A DNA stretch of 64,000 bases from CAZGKW01 sp964526295 (lineage in GTDB: Bacteria; Planctomycetota; Phycisphaerae; FEN-1346): the NCBI GenBank assembly GCA_964526295.1, contig CAZGKW010000005.1:1-64000 (forward strand). The letters run 5' to 3'. The position numbers were made by a program, and so were the translations under genes. Positions 53,093 through 61,069 of this stretch are shown here, in pieces. The stretch's first letter is position 1, and the number at the start of each line of letters is the position of its first letter. Under the pieces are notes generated by a model. It made no database searches and was not told the origin of the DNA. It worked only from the letters and a program-made list of their open reading frames with translations.

Positions 53093-54064
53093 TCATTCGC
53101 TGGTGGTGGCCTCGACGACGGCCCCGACGCGGCGGATTTTGTCGTAGCGCATCTGAAGAAGTTGATCGATTCCCACGGCCTTGAGCTCGCGGAAATGACG
53201 ACCGATGCGGCGCTCCAGGCTGACGGCCATCTCCCGCGGGTTGCGGTGAGCGCCGCCGAGGGGCTCGGGCACGACTTCGTCGATGATCCCGAATTCCCGG
53301 AGGTCGCGGGCCGACAAACGAAGGGCCTTGGCGGCCTCTTCGGCCTTTTCGGCCGTCCGCCACAGAATGGCGGCACACCCTTCCGGGGTGATCACCGAGC
53401 AGTAGGCGTATTCAAGCATCATGAGGCGGTCGGCCACGCCGATGCCCAAGTATCCGCCGGACGCCCCTTCTCCGATGACGACGCCCACGATGGGCACCCG
53501 GAGGCGGGACATCTCGCGGAGGTTGACGGCGATGGCCTCGGCCACGCCGCGCTCCTCCGCCCCGATGCCCGGGTACGCTCCCTGCGTGTCGATGAACTCG
53601 ACAATCGGCAGGCCGAACTTCTCGGCCAGCCGCATGCACCGGAGCGCCTTCCAGTAGCCTTCCGGGTGGGCGCAGCCGAAGTAGCAGGCGACCTTTTCGC
53701 GGGTGTCGCGCCCCTTGCGGTGACCGAGGAGCATGACGCGCTCCCCGCCGACCCGCCCCAGACCGCACACGACCGCCTTGTCGTCGCGGAAGTGCCGGTC
53801 GCCGTGGAGCTCCTTGAAGTCGTGGACGAACGCCTCGATGTAATCGGCCGTCTGAGGCCGTTCCGGGTGGCGGGCGACCTGGACGATTTCCCACGGGGTG
53901 AGCGCGGCGAACTTCTTGCGGATCATGGCGACGAGTCCGCGGCGGATCTCGCTGATCTCGGCGCTCAGGTCGACGCCGCGGTCGCGCTGCTCCTGCTCCA
54001 GCTCGCGGACCTGGTCCTCGAGCTTGGCGAACGGCTTTTCCAGCTCCAGACAGACTCGTGCCAT
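53093..54064 (-). CDS. accA: Acetyl-CoA carboxylase carboxyltransferase subunit alpha
   Basis: 323 residues from ATG 54064, normal for the family. It forms the carboxyltransferase with AccD and makes malonyl-CoA for fatty-acid synthesis. Recognisable are ELEDQVRELEQEQ-like N-terminal helices, PYTADYIEAF-type sequence (PQTADYIEAFVHDFKELHGD), the oxyanion-hole region GAYPGIGAEERG, and VIGEGASGGYLGIGVADR with EYAYCSVITPEGCAAILWR. It starts eight bases after the kinase stop, so the two are probably co-transcribed. accD is not nearby, a common arrangement. Confidence 0.95.
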   Translation of the reverse strand: MARVCLELEKPFAKLEDQVRELEQEQRDRGVDLSAEISEIRRGLVAMIRKKFAALTPWEIVQVARHPERPQTADYIEAFVHDFKELHGDRHFRDDKAVVCGLGRVGGERVMLLGHRKGRDTREKVACYFGCAHPEGYWKALRCMRLAEKFGLPIVEFIDTQGAYPGIGAEERGVAEAIAVNLREMSRLRVPIVGVVIGEGASGGYLGIGVADRLMMLEYAYCSVITPEGCAAILWRTAEKAEEAAKALRLSARDLREFGIIDEVVPEPLGGAHRNPREMAVSLERRIGRHFRELKAVGIDQLLQMRYDKIRRVGAVVEATTSE

Positions 54065-54072
54065 GGCGTCGA

Positions 54073-54945
54073 TCAGCCGCGCTGGGCGGCTCCCTGGGCC
54101 GGTCCCTCGAGACGCTGCGCGATCGACCGCAGCTTGGCACTGACATACCCCATCCCCGTGGGCCGGTCAAGGGGGTCTTTGGCCATCATGCCGGCGACCA
54201 GATCGGCCAGCTCGGGCAGCGCGTCCGGCCGGGCCAGCAGGACCGACGGCGGCGTCGCCGACAGGTGCTGCTCCATCAGGCCCTGGGGCGTCTCCGACGC
54301 GAACGGGACGCGGCCCACAAGCGCTTCGTAGAGGGTGACACCGAGGCTGTAGATATCGGTCCGGGCCGTGAGGCGACCGTTCCGGATCTGCTCGGGGGCC
54401 ATGTAGGACCACGTCCCCGGCCGCCGCCGCTCGAACAGGCGTCGCTTCAGGTGCTGGCCCAGCGACGTCTCGGTGCTCCGGGCCAGCGCGAAATCGATCA
54501 CCCGCACCACCCCGTCGCGGCCGACCACTATGTTCTGCGGCTTGACGTCGCGGTGGATATAAGCGTGATCGTGGAAGTAGGCCAGGCCGTCGGAGACCTG
54601 GCTGATCCAGTCCAGGGCCTGGGCAACGAGCAGTTCTCCCCGGTTCAGGTGGTCGCGGAGGCTCATGCCGGGGATATACTCCATCACCAGCAGCGGCCGG
54701 CGATTGTCCAAGTCCACCTCGACGACCCGCTCCAGGTTCGGATGCTCCAGACCCTGGCAGACCCGATACTCGTTCTCCAGGCAGCCCCGCTGTTCGGCAT
54801 CGTCGGCGAAGTCGGGGAGCAGGACCTTGATGGCGAACTCGCCTCCCCGTCCCCGCCCCACCAGACGGAGGGCGTGGAAGATCTCGGCCGTCCGAGTCTG
54901 CGCCAGCTTCGCCAGAATCTGGAACCCGTCGATCGTCTGCGGCAT
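54073..54945 (-). CDS. Serine/threonine protein kinase (Hanks type), soluble
   Basis: 290 residues from ATG 54945; the open frame continues upstream across the divergent tyrA gene and is not coding there. Kinase motifs: Lys 40 in FAIKVL, the HRDVKPQN loop with Asp 133, DFA at 151-153 in place of DFG, and APE at 183-185. The glycine-rich loop is degenerate (LAQTRTAEIF) although the catalytic Lys and Asp remain. No membrane segment or PASTA domain is present. Its own promoter diverges from tyrA. The loop and DFA changes could lower activity; the target is unknown, and AccA is only the neighbour. Confidence 0.87.
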   Translation of the reverse strand: MPQTIDGFQILAKLAQTRTAEIFHALRLVGRGRGGEFAIKVLLPDFADDAEQRGCLENEYRVCQGLEHPNLERVVEVDLDNRRPLLVMEYIPGMSLRDHLNRGELLVAQALDWISQVSDGLAYFHDHAYIHRDVKPQNIVVGRDGVVRVIDFALARSTETSLGQHLKRRLFERRRPGTWSYMAPEQIRNGRLTARTDIYSLGVTLYEALVGRVPFASETPQGLMEQHLSATPPSVLLARPDALPELADLVAGMMAKDPLDRPTGMGYVSAKLRSIAQRLEGPAQGAAQRG

Positions 54946-55035
54946 GGTCTGCGGTGCGGATGGTAGGGATGCACAACCCTCTCGGTGGACCGGACGACCC
55001 CGCCCTTGGCGCGTCCGGCCGCGCCTCGTTCCTCC

Positions 55036-55064
55036 ATTAAACCGGCTCGAGGTCCTGGCGGCAA
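55036..55064 (-). promoter_or_regulatory. Promoter of the kinase-accA transcript
   Basis: On the minus strand: TTGCCG (55064-55059), 17-base spacer, TTTAAT (55041-55036). Five of six -10 bases match. Its -35 end lies 11 bases from the -35 box of the divergent tyrA promoter. Confidence 0.55.
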
Positions 55065-55075
55065 CCAAAAATGTG

Positions 55076-55104
55076 TTGACCCTCTCGGCCCGACCGCCTA
55101 GATT
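55076..55104 (+). promoter_or_regulatory. Promoter of tyrA-purL-purQ
   Basis: TTGACC (55076-55081), 17-base spacer, TAGATT (55099-55104), 51 bases before the ATG. It is a close match to sigma70, back to back with the kinase promoter. Confidence 0.6.
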
Positions 55105-55155
55105 GCCTTGGACGAGCCGCCCATCGGCGGCCGGCCCTGCCTCCCCTTGCTGCCT

Positions 55156-56043
55156 ATGATGCCCTGGAACCAAGTTACCATCGTCGGCGTCGGCCTCATC
55201 GGCGGCAGTCTGGGCCTGGCCCTTAAGTCGCGCGGGCTGGCTTCGCGAGTCGTCGGCGTCGGTCACCGAAGGACGAGCCTGGAGGCGGCCGAGGCCTGCG
55301 GCGCCGCCGACGAGACGTTCCTGGAGCCGGCCGAGGGCGTCCGGGGCAGCGACCTGGTCGTCCTGGCGACGCCGATCTCGCTGTTTCGGACGCTTCTCGA
55401 AGCCGCCGCCCCGGCCCTTGCCGAAGGGGTTACGGTCATCGACGTCGGCAGCGTCAAGGGTGCGGTCGTGGCCCAACTGGAGCCGCTGATGCCCCCGGGC
55501 GCCGCCTTGGTTCCGTGCCACCCTATTGCGGGCAGCGAGCGGCGGGGCATCCACGCCGCCCGTGAGGACCTCTTCGACGGCCACGTCTGTGTCGTCACAC
55601 CCTCCGAGCGGACGCCTCCGCCGGCCCTGGAGCGGGCTGTCGGCACGTGGCAGGCGCTCGGCATGCACGTGCGGACGCTGTCGGCGGAGGACCACGATCG
55701 GCTTCTGGCCCAGGTGAGCCACCTGCCGCACCTGGCCGCCGCCGCCCTGGTCGAGGCGATCTCGGAGGAGGCCGAAGGACTCACGGGGCCGGGATGGGCC
55801 GATACGACACGCGTCGCGAGCGGCGATCCGGCCCTGTGGCGGGACATCCTGTCGAGCAACGCTCTCGCCGTCGCCGATGCCCTTCGCCGGGCTGAGGCCC
55901 TCCTGAGACGCTATCGCGAGGACCTGGCCGCGGGCCGCTCGAATGACCTGGAGGGCCGGCTCGCAGCGGCCAAGGCACGGCGAGATCGGCTCGTTGCCGG
56001 TTGCGACGAAGCAGCCCATCGAGACGAGAAGGCCGCGAGGTGA
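55156..56043 (+). CDS. tyrA: Prephenate dehydrogenase
   Basis: 295 residues from ATG 55156 (a second ATG follows at once). It converts prephenate to 4-hydroxyphenylpyruvate with NAD. Visible: the Rossmann motif GVGLIGGSLGLALK, the LVVLATPI strand, the DVGSVKG segment and the active-site CHPIAGSERRGI, followed by the helical domain with QVSHLPHLAAAAL. No ACT domain is present, so allosteric Tyr control by that route is not expected. The stop is two bases before the PurL start, so tyrosine and purine genes share a transcript. Confidence 0.92.
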   Translation: MMPWNQVTIVGVGLIGGSLGLALKSRGLASRVVGVGHRRTSLEAAEACGAADETFLEPAEGVRGSDLVVLATPISLFRTLLEAAAPALAEGVTVIDVGSVKGAVVAQLEPLMPPGAALVPCHPIAGSERRGIHAAREDLFDGHVCVVTPSERTPPPALERAVGTWQALGMHVRTLSAEDHDRLLAQVSHLPHLAAAALVEAISEEAEGLTGPGWADTTRVASGDPALWRDILSSNALAVADALRRAEALLRRYREDLAAGRSNDLEGRLAAAKARRDRLVAGCDEAAHRDEKAAR

Positions 56044-56045
56044 CG

Positions 56046-58943
56046 ATGGTCTCCCGAATCGAAGTCCGCTACGGGCCGCGGGGCCGCGACGTGCACGGCG
56101 AGGAGGTCCTCGACCGCATCCGCGACCTCGGCATCACCTCGGTCCACCGGGTCGAGTCGTCGCGGCTGTTCTATCTGGACATGGACGCTCCGCCCGAATC
56201 GCTCGACCGGATCGCCCGTGAACTCCTTGCCGATCCCGTCGTGGAGACCTACCAGATTGCCTGTGGCCGGCCGCCGGAGCCCGACCCGCGGCCCGTGGCG
56301 GTCGTCCGGCGGAAGCCCGGCGTCATGGATCCCGTGGCCATCAGCACGCTCCAGGCCATCGCCGACATGGGCCTGGAGGCCCACCGCTGCCGCACGGCCC
56401 GGAAGTACGCCTTCTCGGGGTCGCCGACGAGGGCAGACCTCCACACGATCGCGACCGCGGTGCTGGCCAACGACTGCATCGAGGACGTCGCCTTCGACGA
56501 GAGGGTCGAGGACGTCTTTCGCGACGCCCCGCCCTACGAGTTCGAACTCGTGACGGTCCCGCTTCGCCAGGCCGACGACGAGTGCCTGGCCGATATCAGC
56601 CGGCAAGGCGGCCTGTTCCTGAACGTCCGCGAGATGCGTGCCATCCAGGAGCAATTCTGCGGGCTCGATCGCGACCCCACCGACGTCGAGCTCGAGACGC
56701 TCGCCCAGACGTGGAGCGAGCACTGCGTGCACAAGACCCTCCGGGGCCTCATCCGCTTCATCCGCCGCGAAGACGGTCAACAGGTCCATGAGGAGACGAT
56801 CGACAACCTCCTGAAGAGCACAATCTTCCGTGTCACGCAGGAGCTGGACCGGCCCTGGTGTGTGTCGGTGTTCGTCGACGGGTCCGGGGTCATCGAGTTC
56901 GACGACCGATGGTGTGTCTGCTTCAAGGTCGAGACGCACAATCATCCCAGCGCCCTGGAGCCCTACGGAGGCGCGGCGACGGGCATCGGCGGCGTCATCC
57001 GCGATCCCCTCGGCACCGGCCTCGGGGCCAAGCCGATCCTGAACACGGACGTCTTCTGCTTCGCCCCGCCGGACTTCCCCGCCGAGGAGTTGCCGCCCGG
57101 CGTGCTTCACCCCCGCCGCATCATGACAGGCGTCGTCTCCGGCGTCCGGGACTACGGCAACCGCATGGGCATCCCGACGGCCAACGGGGCCCTCTACTTC
57201 GACGAGCGATACCTCGGGAACCCGCTCGTCTACTGCGGCAACGTGGGCCTAATCCCCCGGGACAAGTGCTTCAAGGACCCCAAAGCGGGCGACCAGATCG
57301 TCCTCGTGGGCGGCCGGACCGGGCGGGACGGCATCCACGGGGCCACGTTCTCCAGCGGCGAGCTGACCCACACGACCGGCGAGCAGTTCAGCCACGCCGT
57401 CCAGATTGGCAATCCGATCGTCGAGAAGAAAATGGTCGACACCCTCATGCAGGCCCGCGACCGGGGGCTGTACACAGCCATCCAGGACTGCGGCGCGGGG
57501 GGCCTGTCGAGCGCGGTCGGCGAGCTGGGGGCCGAGCTGGGGGCGGAGGTGTTCCTGGAGCGGGTGCCGCTCAAGTACCAGGGCCTTTCCTACACCGAGA
57601 TCTGGATTTCCGAGGCCCAGGAGCGGATGGTCCTCGCCGTCGAGCCGGAGAAGGTCGACGAGGTCCTCGACCTGTTTGCCTCCGAGGACGTCGAGGCGAC
57701 GGTCATCGGAGATTTCAACGGTTCGGGTCGTCTTCGCCTCCGCTACGAAGGTCACCTGGTCGGCGACCTGGAGATGGACTTCCTCCACAACGGCCTGCCC
57801 CGGCACGAGCGCCGGGCCGAGTGGTCACCGCCGCAGCATCGCGAGCCGGCCGTCCGCCGCAAGAAGAGCTACACGAAGGACCTCCTGGCGGTCCTCGGAA
57901 GCTGGAACGTCTGCTCCAAGGAATGGGTGGTCCGCCAGTACGATCACGAGGTCCAGGGCCAGACGGTCGTCAAACCGCTGGTGGGCGTCCGCGAGGACGG
58001 GCCCGGTGACGCCTGCGTCATCACCCCCGTGCTGGGCTCGATGAAGGGCGTCGCCGTCGGCTGCGGCATGAACCCGAAGTACGGCGACGTCGACCCCTAC
58101 TGGATGGCGGCGGCGGGAATCGACGAGGCCGTGCGGAACGTCGTCGCCGTCGGCGCCCGGCCCGATCGCATCGCCCTCTTGGACAACTTCTGCTGGGGCA
58201 ACTGCGACAAGCCCGACCGGCTCGGATCGCTCGTCCTGGCGGCCCAGGCGTGCTACGACGTGGCAGCCGCCTACGGCACCCCGTTCATCAGCGGCAAGGA
58301 CAGCCTGAACAACGAGTTCGCCTACGGCGAGAAGACGATCGCCATCCCGCCGACGCTCCTCATCAGCGCCATCGCCATCGTCGACGACGTGCGGCAGTGC
58401 GTGACGATGGACCTGAAGGCCCCGGGCAATCCCGTGTACCTGGTGGGGTTGACGAAGGACGAGCTGGGCGGATCGCATTGGTACGCCCTTCGCGGCGCCG
58501 TCGGCCGGAACGTGCCGAAGGTGGACACCGAACTGGCGCCCCGGGTGTTCGAGGCGATGCACCGGGCTAGCACTGCCGGCCTTGTGCGGGCGTGCCACGA
58601 TCTTTCCGAGGGCGGTCTTGCAGTGGCCGCGGCCGAGATGGCCTTCGCGGCCGACTTGGGGCTGGCGATCTCGCTCGCCGACGTGCCGCGCGAGGACGGA
58701 TTGGACGACCCCGGCAGGGCCCTCTTCAGCGAGTCGCCGACACGGTTCCTCGTGGAGGTCGACGCCGATCGGGCTGACGAGTTCGAGGAGGCGATGGCCG
58801 GCATACCGTGCGCCCGGATCGGCGAGGTCACCGACACGGGCCGTCTGGAGGTGGCGGCGCCGGACGAGGCACAAGTGGTCGCCGCGGACTGCGCGGAGCT
58901 GCGGCAGGCCTGGCAGAAGTCGCTGGATTGGCGGAAGGAGTAG
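56046..58943 (+). CDS. purL: Phosphoribosylformylglycinamidine synthase: two PurS-like domains fused to PurL
   Basis: 965 residues from ATG 56046. Two PurS-like modules lead: residues about 3-75 (RIEVRYGPRGRDVHGEEVLD ...) and about 88-160 (RRKPGVMDPVAISTLQAIAD ...). The second has the standard PurS opening (kpGV.DP.g). The PurL catalytic part follows with TWSEHCVHKTLRG, FKVETHNHPSALEPYGGAAT and the later DCGAGGLSSAVGE. Ordinary small PurL is about 720-760 residues and PurS about 80, so the length fits PurS-PurS-PurL. The enzyme makes FGAM from FGAR, ATP and glutamine-derived ammonia, the last supplied by PurQ two bases downstream. A separate purS gene is then unnecessary. Confidence 0.93.
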   Translation: MVSRIEVRYGPRGRDVHGEEVLDRIRDLGITSVHRVESSRLFYLDMDAPPESLDRIARELLADPVVETYQIACGRPPEPDPRPVAVVRRKPGVMDPVAISTLQAIADMGLEAHRCRTARKYAFSGSPTRADLHTIATAVLANDCIEDVAFDERVEDVFRDAPPYEFELVTVPLRQADDECLADISRQGGLFLNVREMRAIQEQFCGLDRDPTDVELETLAQTWSEHCVHKTLRGLIRFIRREDGQQVHEETIDNLLKSTIFRVTQELDRPWCVSVFVDGSGVIEFDDRWCVCFKVETHNHPSALEPYGGAATGIGGVIRDPLGTGLGAKPILNTDVFCFAPPDFPAEELPPGVLHPRRIMTGVVSGVRDYGNRMGIPTANGALYFDERYLGNPLVYCGNVGLIPRDKCFKDPKAGDQIVLVGGRTGRDGIHGATFSSGELTHTTGEQFSHAVQIGNPIVEKKMVDTLMQARDRGLYTAIQDCGAGGLSSAVGELGAELGAEVFLERVPLKYQGLSYTEIWISEAQERMVLAVEPEKVDEVLDLFASEDVEATVIGDFNGSGRLRLRYEGHLVGDLEMDFLHNGLPRHERRAEWSPPQHREPAVRRKKSYTKDLLAVLGSWNVCSKEWVVRQYDHEVQGQTVVKPLVGVREDGPGDACVITPVLGSMKGVAVGCGMNPKYGDVDPYWMAAAGIDEAVRNVVAVGARPDRIALLDNFCWGNCDKPDRLGSLVLAAQACYDVAAAYGTPFISGKDSLNNEFAYGEKTIAIPPTLLISAIAIVDDVRQCVTMDLKAPGNPVYLVGLTKDELGGSHWYALRGAVGRNVPKVDTELAPRVFEAMHRASTAGLVRACHDLSEGGLAVAAAEMAFAADLGLAISLADVPREDGLDDPGRALFSESPTRFLVEVDADRADEFEEAMAGIPCARIGEVTDTGRLEVAAPDEAQVVAADCAELRQAWQKSLDWRKE

Positions 58944-58945
58944 CT

Positions 58946-59728
58946 ATGCCCGCTCGTGCGCTCGTCCTCCGCACCGCCGGGACGAACTGCGACCAGGAGA
59001 CCGCCTTCGCCTGGGAGCAGGCCGGCGCCGTTGCGGAACGGGTCCATGTCAACGCTCTCATCGACCAGCCCACTCGGCTCAACGACTTCCACGTCTTGAC
59101 CGTGCCGGGAGGCTTCAGCTACGGCGACGACATCGCGGCCGGCAAGATCTTCGCCAACCAGATCGTCCACCATTTGGCGGCCGTCCTTCGCGAGTTCCTC
59201 CAGCAGGACCGCCTCGTCCTCGGCATCTGCAACGGGTTCCAGGTCCTCGTCAAGTGCGGCCTCCTGCCCGGGACGGCCCAGGGACAGCCCAGCCTGGACC
59301 AGAAGGCTACTGTGACGAACAACGACTCGGGCCTGTTCGAGGACCGCTGGGTCCATTTGAAGGCCGAGACGGACCGGTGCGTCTTCCTGGAACGAGGCGA
59401 ATCGCTCTATCTGCCGGTGGCACACGCCGAAGGGAAGTTCGTGCCGGCCGAAGGTGCGCCGGTTGAGGCGTTGGCGGACGCCGGCCAGGTGGCGGTGCGG
59501 TACGTCGGACCCGACGGCGAGCCGGGGGCAGGCTTCCCGTGGAACCCGAACGGCTCCGTGGGCGACGTGGCGGGCCTTTGCGACCCGACAGGGAGAGTGT
59601 TCGGCCTGATGCCGCACCCGGAGAGGCACATCCACCTCTGGCACCACCCCGAATGGACCCGCCTGCCCCCGCGCGAGGAGGGCGACGGCTTGCGGATCTT
59701 CAAGCGCGGCGTGGCGTATTTTGCATAG
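58946..59728 (+). CDS. purQ: Phosphoribosylformylglycinamidine synthase glutaminase subunit
   Basis: 260 residues from ATG 58946, with GGAAGGAG upstream. It is a class I glutamine amidotransferase: nucleophile Cys 95 in LGICNGFQ, His 224 and Glu 226 in MPHPERH. PGGFSYGDDIAAG is the PurQ signature. It releases ammonia for PurL; PurQ and PurL assemble with PurS, here supplied as fused domains. It is the last gene of the tyrA-purL-purQ operon, and 33 bases separate it from the converging HEPN gene. Confidence 0.96.
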   Translation: MPARALVLRTAGTNCDQETAFAWEQAGAVAERVHVNALIDQPTRLNDFHVLTVPGGFSYGDDIAAGKIFANQIVHHLAAVLREFLQQDRLVLGICNGFQVLVKCGLLPGTAQGQPSLDQKATVTNNDSGLFEDRWVHLKAETDRCVFLERGESLYLPVAHAEGKFVPAEGAPVEALADAGQVAVRYVGPDGEPGAGFPWNPNGSVGDVAGLCDPTGRVFGLMPHPERHIHLWHHPEWTRLPPREEGDGLRIFKRGVAYFA

Positions 59729-59760
59729 CCCGAGAGGCCGCCCAGAACACCAGGCATGCC

Positions 59761-60141
59761 TTACGCCCTGACCAGGTGCTCGACCTTTCCAAGGAGTGAG
59801 GCAAGCTGGCGGAGCAAGCGATCGCGGTCGGCAGGCCCTTCGGCGAGCGTGCCGTAACGAATCTGCACGGCAAAGGGAGTGAGGCGCACGAGTCGCCACA
59901 AGCCCTCTGTCGCGCCCTGGCGGGATTCGTCCAGCCGATCCAGCAGAACGCGCATCTGATGAGCGAGGAGATACTGGAGGCCAAGTACCGCCATCCATGC
60001 CTTCAAGGCCTTCTCCGCCGCCTGCCGGGCATGGAACCCGAAGATACGGTCCGCCATGTCCGGCGACTTGCCAAACGCTTCGATGTGGGCGAAATCGCCG
60101 CGGGCTAGCGAGCCGAACAGCCAGATCTCCTCCGGGTCCAC
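59761..60141 (-). CDS. HEPN-domain protein fused to a truncated MNT nucleotidyltransferase N-terminus
   Basis: 126 residues from GTG 60141. The first ~20 residues (DPEEIWLFGSLARGDF) are the strand and GSxARGD motif of MNT-type minimal nucleotidyltransferases, but the DxD metal residues that should follow are missing. The sequence jumps into a HEPN domain (MADRIFGFHARQAAEKALKA, then LAHQMRVLLDRL). Upstream the frame stays open and reads like the MNT N-terminal helix (VLNQTVEAIVREV), yet has no ATG, GTG or TTG. Normally MNT and HEPN are two adjacent toxin-antitoxin genes; here a deletion appears to have joined them. It may be a decayed system or a HEPN protein still made from the internal GTG. 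Confidence 0.68.
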   Translation of the reverse strand: MDPEEIWLFGSLARGDFAHIEAFGKSPDMADRIFGFHARQAAEKALKAWMAVLGLQYLLAHQMRVLLDRLDESRQGATEGLWRLVRLTPFAVQIRYGTLAEGPADRDRLLRQLASLLGKVEHLVRA

Positions 60142-60358
60142 CTCGCGAACGATGGCCTCAACGGTCTGGTTGAGGACCTGCTCTTCGATTTCGACCGTCC
60201 GAAGCCCCCTGCCGTGTGTCTCTCTGGCGTACCACTCTACCTCGGCCCCCCCCTGACGTGTCCAGTTCCGGCATCGAGCCGGGGACGGCGCTGCGCCCCT
60301 TCCCGTGGGCGTCGGTTTCTGCTACACTCCGCTGTCGGCATGTGGTTCAGGAGGCCCT

Positions 60359-61069
60359 ATGGCAGTTGTCTCCATCGTCGGCGTGGCACAGGGCATCGGC
60401 AAGACGTGCGTGGCCCAGATGCTGCTGGAGCGGCTCGAGGGCTGGCATGCCGCCCGCGTCCGCGTGGCCGACGAGGTTGCTGAGGAACGCCTCGGACTCG
60501 TGGGCGACCAAGGCTACGCTCTACTGACGCAGGCCGACGATGACGTCATTGAGAGCGCCGAGGTCCGGCGCCTGATCGAGGCCGGGGCGGAGTCCGCCGC
60601 CGAGCTCCTGGCCGAACCGCTCGGCCTCCAGGACGGTCTCAAGGCCCTGAGGAGGAGCTTTCCGCCCGAGGCGAACCTGCTCGTCGAAGGAAACGCTTTC
60701 CTATGGGGCGCCGAGGCGGACCTGGCGATCATGGTCCTCGGTCCGGGCCGCGCCGGGCGGGGACTGGCACCGGTGCGGCCGTCGGTCCGCGAACTGCTGC
60801 CCCGCGTCGGCCTTTGGGCCTGGAACACGCGAGGCCGTCCCGGCGACGAGGGGTTTTTCGAGTTCCCTCAGGCCCTCGCGCAGATGGGCTTCCGTGAGGC
60901 CATCAGCAACGCGGCCGACTTCCATCACGTCAACCCCGCCAGCGACGAGCACGACGGCAACGCCGCCTTTCTGGAGGCGGTCGAGGAGCGGCTCGAACGC
61001 CTGTGGGCGGATCGCGGGTCGCAGGAGTTCCTGCGCCGAGTTGACGAGCAAGGCCCGGGGCGGAGCTGA
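60359..61069 (+). CDS. P-loop NTPase, dethiobiotin-synthetase/MobB-like
   Basis: 236 residues from ATG 60359, with AGGAGG four bases upstream. The N-terminal VSIVGVAQGIGKTCVAQMLL is a P-loop of the SIMIBI type, close to dethiobiotin synthetase, MobB and CobB-like proteins. NLLVEGNAFLWGAEADLAIM resembles the Walker B/switch strand with Glu. The remainder is not recognised. Its stop overlaps the recJ start by one base, so the two are translationally coupled. A biotin or molybdenum-cofactor role cannot be supported from this neighbourhood. Confidence 0.65.
   Translation: MAVVSIVGVAQGIGKTCVAQMLLERLEGWHAARVRVADEVAEERLGLVGDQGYALLTQADDDVIESAEVRRLIEAGAESAAELLAEPLGLQDGLKALRRSFPPEANLLVEGNAFLWGAEADLAIMVLGPGRAGRGLAPVRPSVRELLPRVGLWAWNTRGRPGDEGFFEFPQALAQMGFREAISNAADFHHVNPASDEHDGNAAFLEAVEERLERLWADRGSQEFLRRVDEQGPGRS

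Noticed and set aside
52021..53376. Longer version of the thioredoxin/TPR protein starting at 53376
   Set aside because: The additional 112 residues overlap accA and are Arg/Ser/Pro-rich shadow sequence; GTG 53040 precedes a signal sequence.
54946..56019. N-terminal extension of the kinase to 648 residues
   Set aside because: It lies antisense to tyrA and spans two promoters; the kinase fold begins at ATG 54945.
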